A DNA stretch of 64,000 nt from positions 9,424 through 73,423 of the forward strand of contig DAOOVO010000005.1 in NCBI GenBank assembly GCA_035370245.1. Direction: 5' to 3'. How positions within the stretch are numbered: the first letter of the stretch is position 1; each line of letters begins with the position of its first letter. Positions 16,166 through 24,724 of the stretch are shown here, piece by piece. The position numbers were made by a program, and so were the translations under genes. The notes under the pieces were generated by a model. It did not search any database. It had not been told where the DNA came from and was given only the letters and a program-made list of their open reading frames with translations. The stretch is from Pseudobacteroides sp035370245. Lineage in GTDB: Bacteria; Bacillota; Clostridia; Acetivibrionales; DSM-2933.

Positions 16166-17245
16166 TTGATTAAAGTTAATATAGATTTGGGAGATAGAAG
16201 TTATCCCATATACATTACAACTGATTACAGTAATTTGGCAAAAAGCATGTCCTTGGCCAAATTAAACGGCAAGATTGCTCTTATAACCGATAATAATGTG
16301 GATAAAGCCCAGGGCGAAGCCTGCATCAAGGCGTTGGAGTCAAATGGACTTAATGTATACAAATATGTCATTGAAGCCGGCGAGAAAAGTAAGAACCTGG
16401 ATACTATTAAGGATATCTATAAGTTCCTGATAGATAACAAGTTTGAAAGAAATTCAGTGCTTTTAGCCCTTGGAGGTGGCGTAGTAGGGGACATTACAGG
16501 TTTTGCAGCCGCCACCTTCCTAAGAGGGGTTAACTTTGTACAGATTCCTACTTCACTTTTAGCACAAGCCGACAGCAGTGTTGGAGGAAAGGTCGGGGTT
16601 GATTTTGAAGGCAAGAAAAACATTGTCGGTGCTTTTTATCAGCCAAAGTTTGTATACTTGAATGTCAATACCCTTAAGACTCTTCCTGTTCGTGAAATTC
16701 AAGCCGGAATGGCAGAGGTAGTAAAGCATGGTATTATCAGGGGTAGCGAATTCTTTGATTTTATAGATTATAATGTGAGCAAGATATTCAATTTTGACGA
16801 AGATGCTCTTCAATATCTGGCCAAAGTAAACTGCACCATTAAGGGGAGCGTTGTTGAACAGGATGAAAAGGAAAGCGGATTAAGGGCAATACTTAACTTC
16901 GGTCATACTGTAGGCCATGCAATAGAGAGCGTTTATGAATTCAAGTATTTGCATGGTGAATGTGTGTCTTTGGGTATGGTGGCTGCTTTAAAGATGGCTT
17001 GTGATATGGAAATGATAGAAGAAAGCCATATGCAAAGAGTTGTTGAGACATTGGATAAGATAGGGCTTCCCGTTAAGCTTGACCATATTGATGTGGATGA
17101 GGTATATGAAAGAATGTTTTTTGATAAAAAGGTTAAGGATAACAAGCTGACATTCATATTGCCTAAATCCATCGGTGAAGTAATTCAATGTGTTGTTGAG
17201 GATGAAGCTCTTATAAAAAAGGCTATAAGTTACTTACAGTATTAA
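16166..17245 (+). CDS. aroB: 3-dehydroquinate synthase
   Basis: About 359 aa. Catalyses the NAD- and metal-dependent cyclisation of DAHP to 3-dehydroquinate in the shikimate pathway. Key blocks are GGGVVGDITGFAAATFLRG, PTSLLAQADSSVGGK and the metal-ligand phrase FGHTVGHAIE. The start is probably TTG 16166, placed 8 nt after GAAGGTGA, giving a product beginning (M)IKVNIDLG. An in-frame GTG at 16157 overlaps the ribosome site. It sits close behind ileS without an intervening terminator; a strong hairpin follows at 17262. Confidence 0.97.
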   Translation: MIKVNIDLGDRSYPIYITTDYSNLAKSMSLAKLNGKIALITDNNVDKAQGEACIKALESNGLNVYKYVIEAGEKSKNLDTIKDIYKFLIDNKFERNSVLLALGGGVVGDITGFAAATFLRGVNFVQIPTSLLAQADSSVGGKVGVDFEGKKNIVGAFYQPKFVYLNVNTLKTLPVREIQAGMAEVVKHGIIRGSEFFDFIDYNVSKIFNFDEDALQYLAKVNCTIKGSVVEQDEKESGLRAILNFGHTVGHAIESVYEFKYLHGECVSLGMVAALKMACDMEMIEESHMQRVVETLDKIGLPVKLDHIDVDEVYERMFFDKKVKDNKLTFILPKSIGEVIQCVVEDEALIKKAISYLQY

Positions 17246-17261
17246 TGTATAACAAAAAAAT

Positions 17262-17323
17262 TACTTACCCTGTGCTTTTAATTTTGCAAATGACTTAAAA
17301 AACAAGCATTAGGGTAAGTTTTT
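17262..17323 (+). terminator. Terminator after aroB
   Basis: ACTTACCCT ... AGGGTAAGT arms, strengthened by GCTT/AAGC, followed by TTTTTCT. The rest of 17324-17574 holds the direct-repeat copy at 17346-17374 and an imperfect hairpin at 17507-17532; nothing else is seen. Confidence 0.75.
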
Positions 17324-17345
17324 CTATATCAATTTTTAAATCTAC

Positions 17346-17374
17346 ATTAAATACGTGTTATTAATCTTACATTT
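17346..17374. repeat. Direct-repeat copy of the 49499 element's left end
   Basis: ATTAAATACGT then TTAATCTTACATTT, with a 3-nt shorter spacer than at 49499-49530. No matching right end was found nearby. Confidence 0.45.
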
Positions 17375-17574
17375 TAGAAGATAAATGAAAAGATTGATCC
17401 CATTTAATATTATTAGGCTGTAAAAATGTGTATCTACCTATCTTGTACAAATATAAAATTTAATGTATTATAAAAATATAAGAATATGTAAACTACATTA
17501 AAGCTGACAGTTATTTTTTGAAAATAAACTGTTATTAATAATCTATTATATTATTGTATTGCGGGGAAGTATTT

Positions 17575-20166
17575 ATGCGTGTACTTAAGAAGGTTATTTG
17601 TATATTTTTAGCCTTTTTTACTCTTTTAAATTTTTGGGGGACCGATTATACTTCGGTGAAATTTGATACTAACAGTTCATATGCAGAATCTGTTGATGAT
17701 ATAAGGTTTGAGGATGAAAAACTAGACAAAGTTGTTAGAGAAGCCTTAAATAAGGACATCAATGATAAAGTCAGTATTGAAGAGTTAAAAGAAATAAGAG
17801 AGTTAAATGCAGATAATGCTGGACTAACCAATCTAAAAGGCATAGAGCTTTTATCTGAGCTTAATTATTTATACCTCAATGATAATAGCATAAATGATAT
17901 ATCCATGATTAAAAGTCTTAAGGGACTGATTTGCCTTCAAATGTCAGGCAATAATATATCGAATATTTCCGGCCTTGAAGAACTTGCAGGTTTGGAATTT
18001 CTTGATTTAAGCAGGAATAAAATAGAAGATGTAACCCCGATAGCACAATTATCATCATTAAAACATTTGAACCTGGGTGATAACAAAATTCGTGATATTT
18101 CTATGCTCGGAAATTTGGTGAATGTAGAGACTTTAGTGTTAAATGATAATGAGATTAAAGATATAAGTGTAGTTCTATGTTACGATTCAGTCCAAACATT
18201 AATATTAAATAATAATGATATAAGAAATTGGTCACCTGTAATAAATTCTTTGAAATATAGCCTGGTTACTTTGTATGTTGCAGGTAATAAGAATGGGAAG
18301 CCTCCTTTAAAAAGAGAATACTTTCCAAATTTGATAGATACTGATATTACAGAGGCTACACCAACTCCGGCAAACACGCCAACTTCTGCAGATACACCGA
18401 CTCCGGCAATAACCCAGACTCCGACAATAACCCAGACTCCGACAGGTACACCGACTCCGGCAATAACCCAGACTCCAATCCCAACAAGGATACCGACTTC
18501 AAGACCTACGGCAACTTCAATACCTACATATTGGAGTACTTCAACACCTATATATGGCACAACAACTACTCCCTATGCAACACCAACACCAGCGTCACAT
18601 ACAACAGTAAAGCCGATAATAACACCAACTCCTTCTCCAATTTCTACTGCAACCCCTACTGCAACTACTAGGCCATCTACTGTTCCAACTGTGATGCCAA
18701 CACCGACAGAATTAATTATTACTGAACAACCTACTTATACACCTGTACCAACCAGAAAACCGATATTTTTCCCGGATGAAAATTTGGCAAAGATTATCAG
18801 GGAAGAATTATTGAACAAAGATCCGGGGACAGTGATTTACCTTGATGAAATAAGAGATATTAAGAGCCTTGATGTACCTGAGGGAAAAAATATAGTTAGT
18901 CTTCAAGGTTTACAATATTTTTATAGCCTAACAATGTTAAATTTAACCAATCAGAAGATTGAAGACGTTACTACTGTAGGGAAGCTTGTTAATCTGGAGA
19001 ATTTATATTTAAGCGGAAATAGGATAAAAAGCATATATCCCTTAAGGAATCTCCCAGAACTAAGAATATTGGATCTAAGCAGAAACCAAATAGATGATGT
19101 TAATCCATTAAGCATATTATGCGAATATGAACGATTGAATGAATTGTATTTAAGCTATAATAATATAACTGAGGTACAAGGATTAACGGTAATGACCAGT
19201 TTAAGTGTCCTTCTTATTGATCATAATGAAATAAGTGATTTCCGTTTTGTAAATAATTTGAAGGGCTTGAAGTGCCTTTATCTAAGCGGTAATAAGTCGG
19301 ATGACTATACTGTTATTTCTGATGAGATAATTAATGGATTAGGTCCAAATGGCATGGATTTTTCAATACGCGGTAAACCTACTCCGAATCCAAGCCAGAC
19401 CAATACTGTTACTCAAACTCCAGGCAATATTGGACCTTCACAAACAGAAAAAAATGATATTGCAAATCCTGGTGCAATTGCCGATAGAAGAACAAGGGAT
19501 GATGTGGCTACAAATACACCAATACCAAGTGTTTCAAGTACTACAGTGACTCCTACACCTTATAATCCTGTGATAACTCCAGTGCCTGTTATGATACCAG
19601 GCATTAAAAAAGTTGTGTTTGAAGATATAACAGGTCATTGGGCAGAGGACTGTCTTATGAAGCTTTTTGAAAGGGGAATTTTATCGGGATATCCTGATAA
19701 GAGCATGAGACCGCAATTAGAGATTACCAGAGCTGAGGCTACTGTTATGTTGATAAAATCATTGGCATTGGAGCCATTAAACAGCAAAAAACATAAGTTT
19801 ATAGATGATGATGAATTGCCTTCATGGGCATATGGATATATTCAAAGAGCAGTTGAAAAAGGAATTATAAAGGGATATGATGACAACTCATTCAGATCGA
19901 CGCAAAAGGTGTCGAGAAGTGAAATTGTTACAATGATAGTGAGGGCTTTCGGTTTTGAGCAAAAGCCAGGCATAAGCATTGATTTTATTGACTCAAGCAC
20001 AATTCCCAAATGGTCTAAGGACAGTATTGCTTCCGCTGTATATTTAGGAATAATAAAGGGTTATAAAGACAGTACATTTATGCCGTATAAGAATGTTACC
20101 AGAGCAGAGGCTGCAACAATGTTGGAAAACTCAATAAATTTATTTGAAAAGAAAAAAGCCCCGTAA
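17575..20166 (+). CDS. Leucine-rich-repeat surface protein with two LRR blocks and three SLH domains
   Basis: 863 aa from ATG 17575 (GGGGAAG upstream). Order: signal peptide (1-~35); LRR block 1 (~40-265) of internalin-like 22-residue repeats of the type LxxLxLxxNxIxDIS; a Thr/Pro-rich linker (~270-400); LRR block 2 (~405-600) with the same repeat type; a second Pro/Thr/Ser linker; three SLH motifs (~690-855), each with an (F)xDxxxxWA start and TRAE-type end. SLH domains bind pyruvylated secondary cell wall polymer, so the protein displays two LRR modules on the cell surface. The LRRs suggest protein or carbohydrate binding; the partner is unknown. Transcribed alone. Confidence 0.9.
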   Translation: MRVLKKVICIFLAFFTLLNFWGTDYTSVKFDTNSSYAESVDDIRFEDEKLDKVVREALNKDINDKVSIEELKEIRELNADNAGLTNLKGIELLSELNYLYLNDNSINDISMIKSLKGLICLQMSGNNISNISGLEELAGLEFLDLSRNKIEDVTPIAQLSSLKHLNLGDNKIRDISMLGNLVNVETLVLNDNEIKDISVVLCYDSVQTLILNNNDIRNWSPVINSLKYSLVTLYVAGNKNGKPPLKREYFPNLIDTDITEATPTPANTPTSADTPTPAITQTPTITQTPTGTPTPAITQTPIPTRIPTSRPTATSIPTYWSTSTPIYGTTTTPYATPTPASHTTVKPIITPTPSPISTATPTATTRPSTVPTVMPTPTELIITEQPTYTPVPTRKPIFFPDENLAKIIREELLNKDPGTVIYLDEIRDIKSLDVPEGKNIVSLQGLQYFYSLTMLNLTNQKIEDVTTVGKLVNLENLYLSGNRIKSIYPLRNLPELRILDLSRNQIDDVNPLSILCEYERLNELYLSYNNITEVQGLTVMTSLSVLLIDHNEISDFRFVNNLKGLKCLYLSGNKSDDYTVISDEIINGLGPNGMDFSIRGKPTPNPSQTNTVTQTPGNIGPSQTEKNDIANPGAIADRRTRDDVATNTPIPSVSSTTVTPTPYNPVITPVPVMIPGIKKVVFEDITGHWAEDCLMKLFERGILSGYPDKSMRPQLEITRAEATVMLIKSLALEPLNSKKHKFIDDDELPSWAYGYIQRAVEKGIIKGYDDNSFRSTQKVSRSEIVTMIVRAFGFEQKPGISIDFIDSSTIPKWSKDSIASAVYLGIIKGYKDSTFMPYKNVTRAEAATMLENSINLFEKKKAP
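18355..18750 (+). repeat. Coding tandem repeats for a Thr/Pro linker
   Basis: Imperfect 12-30 bp repeats (for example CCGACTCCGGCAATAACCC at two places, 18399 and 18450 regions) encode a TPTPA/TITQTP-type linker in the LRR-SLH protein. Such repeats are prone to slippage, so linker length may vary between strains. Confidence 0.7.
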
Positions 20167-20175
20167 AGGCTTTTT
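20153..20175 (+). terminator. Terminator overlapping the stop codon of the LRR-SLH gene
   Basis: AAAAAGCC / GGCTTTTT with loop CCGTAAA, followed by CTC. The TAA stop (20164-20166) lies in the loop, so the last codons (KKKAP) are the upstream arm of the hairpin. Confidence 0.8.
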
Positions 20176-20216
20176 CTCTATTTGTGAATTTATGATTTTG
20201 AAATTATATTTTGAAA

Positions 20217-21251
20217 TTATGCCTTATTAAGAATAGCTATATTATCCTTAAAAGGCGGATATATAATACCTTTTTCTGTTATTATTGCACTGATGTACTT
20301 GTTGGGAGTAACGTCAAATGAAGGGTTTGCAACCTTAACGCCGGATGGGGCTATTTGAACTCCCATTATCTGTGTAACTTCACTTGATGACCTTTCCTCA
20401 ATAGGAATGCTGTCTCCCGATTTAGTTAAAAAGTCAATGGTCGATACTGGAGCTGCTACATAAAAGTGTATTTTATTCTCATGTGCCAATACAGCTAATG
20501 AATATGTACCGATTTTATTAGCAGTATCACCGTTTGCGGCTATTCTGTCGGCACCTACTATAACACAGTCAATGCTGCCTGATTTCATGAAATGTCCTGC
20601 CATATTGTCACATATTAATGTTACTGGGATACCGTCCTGCGTAAGTTCCCAGGCTGTAAGCCTTGCGCCTTGTAAGTATGGACGTGTTTCATCTGCAAAT
20701 ACGCTTATATTCTTGCCGGCATCATGTGCAGCACGGATTACTCCAAGTGCTGTACCGTAATCGCATGTTGCAAGAGCCCCAGCATTGCAATGTGTTAATA
20801 TTGTATAATTATCCTTTATGAGACTTAATCCGTTTCTTCCAATTGCCTTATTGGTTTCTACATCCTCACAATCCATTTTTACAGCTTCATTTAAAATTGC
20901 TTCCTTTATTTCATTTAAAGACTTTTCTTTATTGTAAAGTGCAGTTTTATAAACTCTGTCGATTGCCCAGAAAAGATTCACAGCTGTTGGTCGTGTACTG
21001 CGTAATATGTTGCATATTTGTTCAATATTGGTAAAAAATTCACTTTTGGATTGAGTTTTTACCGACCGGGCACCAATAGCTAAACCATAAGCCGCAGTTA
21101 CTCCAATGGCGGGTGCCCCCCGTACTATCATATTTTTAATTGCTTCAGCAACTTCAATATATGTGGTGCATTCAACATATACCTTTTGTGTTGGAAGCTT
21201 TGTCTGGTCAATAAGCCTTAAAACTCCATCTTTGTATTCTAACGGTCTCAT
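20217..21251 (-). CDS. mtnA: S-methyl-5-thioribose-1-phosphate isomerase
   Basis: 344 aa, related to eIF2B alpha/beta/delta. Isomerises methylthioribose-1-P to methylthioribulose-1-P in methionine salvage. Hallmarks are the RGAPAIGVTAAYG block near residue 43, the TILTHCNAGALATCDYGTALGV catalytic-Cys segment near 155, DNMAGHFM, and VGADRIAANGDTANKIGTY with the catalytic Asp. ATG 21251 is preceded by AAAGGAG. No other salvage genes are adjacent, and I see no SAM riboswitch upstream. Confidence 0.96.
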   Translation of the reverse strand: MRPLEYKDGVLRLIDQTKLPTQKVYVECTTYIEVAEAIKNMIVRGAPAIGVTAAYGLAIGARSVKTQSKSEFFTNIEQICNILRSTRPTAVNLFWAIDRVYKTALYNKEKSLNEIKEAILNEAVKMDCEDVETNKAIGRNGLSLIKDNYTILTHCNAGALATCDYGTALGVIRAAHDAGKNISVFADETRPYLQGARLTAWELTQDGIPVTLICDNMAGHFMKSGSIDCVIVGADRIAANGDTANKIGTYSLAVLAHENKIHFYVAAPVSTIDFLTKSGDSIPIEERSSSEVTQIMGVQIAPSGVKVANPSFDVTPNKYISAIITEKGIIYPPFKDNIAILNKA

Positions 21252-21449
21252 ATTAAGCTCCTTTACTGATTCAATTCAGCTAATTTCGTCGTAAAGCCAG
21301 TGTTATTATATATTATTGAATGTTTTTTAACAATATTTTATTTTTGATAATTGATTATTCTTAGTATACCATATTAAACCTGCAGCCAAAGTAAATATTA
21401 ATATGAAATTTAGGTATATTAAAATAAAAAAAGCTAATAAGGAGAAAAC

Positions 21450-21689
21450 ATGTCAATTATATTGAGCACAGAGTTAAAAAGTGATCTTGAGGCAATGTAC
21501 AAAATAACTGGAGAGATTTTAACACAAATGGATTTGGAGGATGGCAAGTCTGTGGATGCTGAAGCGTTAAGGCAAATAAGGCACAAGGTTTCTGATATGG
21601 AAGCTATAATTCAGAAGGATATATTTACATGCAATTACTTGACATCTAAAGAAAAGATTTTGAGAAGCATGATGCGGGATATTGAATGA
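21450..21689 (+). CDS. Small hypothetical helical protein
   Basis: 79 aa with no recognised domain. It is predicted to be mostly helical, with an acidic centre and one Cys. The start ATG 21450 has AAGGAG 8 nt upstream. Its stop overlaps the next gene, so it is the first gene of an operon with a DUF5665 membrane protein and a DksA-like zinc-finger protein. Its function is not recognised. Confidence 0.7.
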   Translation: MSIILSTELKSDLEAMYKITGEILTQMDLEDGKSVDAEALRQIRHKVSDMEAIIQKDIFTCNYLTSKEKILRSMMRDIE

Positions 21690-21700
21690 TGGTGATAATT

Positions 21701-22018
21701 ATGAATGAAAAAAACAGGTTGATTCATGTTATAAATAAAAAGCTGGATAAGATTGCATTAAATATGGAGAAATTCAAACTGGTTGATTATGTATATTATC
21801 TTGAAAACCCCAGAAAAATGCTATGGTCAAATTTTCTAGGAGGCCTGTCAAGAGGATTTGGAATTGCCATAGGGTTCACTCTTTTAGGTGCTGTTGTAAT
21901 ATATTTTCTCCAAATAATTGTACGATGGAAACTGCCTCTAATTGGAGAGTTTATTTCAGATATTGTAAATATTGTCCAGGAAAACATGAGAAGGGCAGGA
22001 GGAAGAATAAATGGATGA
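21701..22018 (+). CDS. DUF5665 domain-containing membrane protein
   Basis: 105 aa. An N-terminal amphipathic segment is followed by the family motif LENPRKMLWSNFLGGLSRGFG, one strong membrane helix (IAIGFTLLGAVVIYFLQ), and a C-terminal amphipathic region. ATG 21701 has GGTGAT upstream; ATGs at 21686 and 21689 are alternatives that overlap the preceding stop. Function unknown. Its 3' end overlaps the DksA-like gene by 8 nt. Confidence 0.82.
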   Translation: MNEKNRLIHVINKKLDKIALNMEKFKLVDYVYYLENPRKMLWSNFLGGLSRGFGIAIGFTLLGAVVIYFLQIIVRWKLPLIGEFISDIVNIVQENMRRAGGRING

Positions 22019-22652
22019 TAAAATTGTAAATTTTTTAAAAGATGCTTTAATAAAAAGGCAGAACGAGATACAACATACCATTGAAATGATGAAGAAGAAC
22101 AAAACGGCAGAGCAGAACAAATATTCACCTACGGAACTTTCGAATTATGATAATCATCCCGGAGATATGGGTACTGAGCTTTATCAGGTACAATTCAACA
22201 CCGCATTAAAGGTGCATGAAGAACATGAGCTTCAAGATATTGAAGATGCATTGATCAAAATTTATGACGGTTCGTATGGAAAATGTGAATTTTGCGGAAA
22301 AGAAATTGACATTGAAAGGTTAAAGGCGATTCCTTCAGCAAAACTCTGTATTAATTGCGAGGAAAGCAAGGCAGTGACCCTTGGAATGTTGAAATCGGAA
22401 AGGCCTAATGAGGAACTTGTGTGGGACGCACCATTCGGGAGGAAATATCTCAATAAAAGAGAAGATGATGAAAATGAAGGTTTGGATTACCTCAATGACC
22501 TGGTTAAGTACGGTACAGCCGACGGACCTCAGGATATGGGGGGATATTACGATTACGAGGAGTTCTATACCAATGAAATGGATACACAGGGTATTGTAGA
22601 TAAGATGGATCGAATATCAAATGAGCAATACAAAAGACAGTTACCTGATTGA
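22011..22652 (+). CDS. TraR/DksA C4-type zinc finger protein (YteA-like)
   Basis: 213 aa. Contains a coiled-coil N-terminus, the DNHPGDMGTELYQ phrase typical of Firmicute YteA-type proteins, and a C4 zinc finger (CEFCGKEID ... CINCEE; C-x2-C-x17-C-x2-C spacing). DksA relatives bind the secondary channel of RNA polymerase, but YteA-type proteins are sporulation-linked and their target is unsettled. The ~90-residue acidic C-terminal extension is rich in Asp, Glu and Tyr. Confidence 0.9.
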   Translation: MDDKIVNFLKDALIKRQNEIQHTIEMMKKNKTAEQNKYSPTELSNYDNHPGDMGTELYQVQFNTALKVHEEHELQDIEDALIKIYDGSYGKCEFCGKEIDIERLKAIPSAKLCINCEESKAVTLGMLKSERPNEELVWDAPFGRKYLNKREDDENEGLDYLNDLVKYGTADGPQDMGGYYDYEEFYTNEMDTQGIVDKMDRISNEQYKRQLPD

Positions 22653-22673
22653 GAATATTTGATCTATAAAACA

Positions 22674-22709
22674 ATATGTGTAGTAATGTTGTGTCATTGC
22701 TACACATAT
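22674..22709 (+). terminator. Long hairpin after the DksA-like gene
   Basis: 15-nt arms (ATATGTGTAGTAATG and CATTGCTACACATAT, one mismatch), 6-nt loop. There is no T-run, so it may act as an mRNA 3' end stabiliser instead of a classical terminator. Confidence 0.5.
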
Positions 22710-22918
22710 CACAAGTCATATTTTCAGTATGATTTCAAAAAAGAAATAATGATGTTTTTTGTGAATTAATGCACTACTTGATGAGAAATACCTATAATTT
22801 TCTTATTTTGTCTAATTTGAACGGGATTGAGTCTTTATAAAAAAGTAAAACTGTGGTAAAATATCTTTTGTTACTCATTGCGATTGAGCATAATTACTTA
22901 TTAAAGGGGGAGATAACT

Positions 22919-23860
22919 ATGAAGAAATTTAAGAAATTTTCATCAGGTATTGCGATTGCTCTAGCTGTAAGCGTTATTGCTGCAGGTATGGTATGGAGTG
23001 TTAGTGCAACAAGAAAAGTTGATGCTGTAGCAAATGACAACATTAAGATCTATTTTGATGGGAATTTAAAATCATTTAAAGAGGCTGACGGTTCAAAGAT
23101 TTCGCCTGTAATAATCAATGGCAGAACATATTTGCCGTTGAGAGCGGTTGCCGATTTGGTGGGTCTTGGAGTTGAGTGGGTAGCTGATACACAGTCAATC
23201 AAGCTGTCATCCGGTGTACCTTATAATGAGAATGAACCTCTTCAAACAACTCAGCCAAGTGCCAGCGTTGCTCCAACAAAAGCACCAGTTTCTAGTACAC
23301 CTGCTCCTGTGAATACTTCTAAGAGTGCAGGTACTTTACAAGATCCGGTTAAATTCGGAGAAACTTTTGCGTGGTCTGCATCTGAGAAATATATAGACAC
23401 TATAGCGTCAGCAGATTATACTTGTACTGTGAAGAAAGTAGAGCCTATTTCAGTTGATGAGATTGCAAAGTTGGGATTCAAAGCCACTCCTAAAGATGAT
23501 CAAGAGTATGTTTTAGTTACTTTGGCTGCGACTGTTTCAAATGCAAAGATAGAATCAGGAGAAGCTTATCAATATGAACCGTTTATGTTAGATATTAGGG
23601 GTTCAAAAACACCATCAGGTGATTCTATTATTGGAGGCACTGATTTTAGCTTTGAAGGCAGTTTGCAGAAAGCAGCTGAGGCTGTTAATTCTGATAGCAA
23701 AGGCTTTGCAAAAAAGATTAAAGCCGGCGAAGTAGTTAATTACAAGTATGAGGGTAAAGTTATATTGCCAATAATAAAAGGTCAGGAAAACTATTTATGT
23801 ATAACAAAGGACTACAGTCTTGAGTATTCAGATAGATTTGCATACTTTAAACTGAAATAA
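22919..23860 (+). CDS. Stalk domain-containing secreted protein
   Basis: 313 aa from ATG 22919 (AAAGGGGGAG upstream). A signal peptide (1-~35) precedes a single stalk repeat (~38-95) with NGRTYLPLRAVADLVG and VEWV. A Ser/Thr/Pro linker (~105-140) follows. The C-terminal ~170 residues form a beta-rich domain reminiscent of DUF4352/telokin-like Ig folds, with a YVLVTLAATVSN strand. No catalytic motif is seen. One of four stalk proteins in the window. A terminator follows at 23890. Confidence 0.8.
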   Translation: MKKFKKFSSGIAIALAVSVIAAGMVWSVSATRKVDAVANDNIKIYFDGNLKSFKEADGSKISPVIINGRTYLPLRAVADLVGLGVEWVADTQSIKLSSGVPYNENEPLQTTQPSASVAPTKAPVSSTPAPVNTSKSAGTLQDPVKFGETFAWSASEKYIDTIASADYTCTVKKVEPISVDEIAKLGFKATPKDDQEYVLVTLAATVSNAKIESGEAYQYEPFMLDIRGSKTPSGDSIIGGTDFSFEGSLQKAAEAVNSDSKGFAKKIKAGEVVNYKYEGKVILPIIKGQENYLCITKDYSLEYSDRFAYFKLK

Positions 23861-23889
23861 AAATAATATCAAAAAAGAGCTTGTAATTA

Positions 23890-23935
23890 AATCCGGTTTT
23901 CATCCTCAAATCGAAAGATGAAACCGGATTTTTTA
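23890..23935 (+). terminator. Terminator after the stalk protein gene
   Basis: AATCCGGTTTTCATC pairs with GATGAAACCGGATT, followed by TTTTTATA. Confidence 0.85.
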
Positions 23936-24010
23936 TATTCATAATATTAATCATTTCATATTATCTTTGAGTTTGATATAATTTCATATATAAATTTATG
24001 GTGGTGGATC

Positions 24011-24709
24011 ATGAAACCTAAAATTCTTGTAGTCGATGATGAAGCTTCCATCTGTGATCTTTTGAAAATTAACCTTGAGCTTGAAGGCTATGAGGTAAGC
24101 ACTGCAGGGGATGGAGAGGAAGCTTTAAAAAGTATTGATTTAATAAATCCGGATCTTCTGATTTTGGATGTTATGCTTCCTAAAATTAATGGTTATGATA
24201 TTTGTAAAAAGGTTACATATGAAAAGGGTATACCTGTTATAATGCTGACAGCAAAAACAGACCTTATTGATAAGGTTTTAGGACTAGAGCTTGGGGCAGA
24301 TGATTACATAACCAAGCCTTTTCACGCACGGGAGCTTGTGGCCAGGGTTAAAGCCCTTCTAAGAAGGGTCTCAAAGGAAGCAAAAATTTTAGATGAAGGA
24401 AATCACATTGTTAACGGTCCCCTGGAATTATTTGCGGATATGAGAAAAGTTACACTATCAGGCAATGAGGTTGAGCTGTCTGCGAAGGAATATGATTTGG
24501 TATATTTTTTTATGAATCACATAGAGCAGGTTTTTACAAGGGATGCTCTTTTGGAAAAAGTATGGGGATATGATTATTATGGAGACACCAGGACAGTTGA
24601 CGTTCATATTCAGAGGCTTAGAAAGAAGCTAAGTGTTGAAGGGGAAGGGACAGGTGCAAACATAATACAGACTGTATTCGGTGTTGGATATAAAATGGCC
24701 AGACAATGA
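24011..24709 (+). CDS. OmpR/PhoB-family response regulator
   Basis: 232 aa. The receiver domain (1-~115) has the acidic pair D9-D10, phospho-acceptor D53 in LILDVMLP, T80 and K102 (TKP). The C-terminal winged helix (~135-230) has the RTVDVHIQRLRKKL recognition helix. It regulates transcription when phosphorylated by the kinase encoded 15 nt downstream. It looks like PhoP/WalR-type regulators. The genes after the kinase (lipoprotein, YdcF, L,D-transpeptidase) point to envelope control; that is inference. Confidence 0.95.
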   Translation: MKPKILVVDDEASICDLLKINLELEGYEVSTAGDGEEALKSIDLINPDLLILDVMLPKINGYDICKKVTYEKGIPVIMLTAKTDLIDKVLGLELGADDYITKPFHARELVARVKALLRRVSKEAKILDEGNHIVNGPLELFADMRKVTLSGNEVELSAKEYDLVYFFMNHIEQVFTRDALLEKVWGYDYYGDTRTVDVHIQRLRKKLSVEGEGTGANIIQTVFGVGYKMARQ

Positions 24710-24724
24710 TAAAGTGGTGATTTA

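Noticed and set aside
18355..18750. Repeated units resembling a small repeat array
   Set aside because: The units are in-frame coding sequence for a Thr/Pro linker and have no unique spacers, so they are not CRISPR.
21252..21449. Possible SAM riboswitch before mtnA
   Set aside because: The upstream region is AT-rich with no conserved SAM-box segments that I can recognise.
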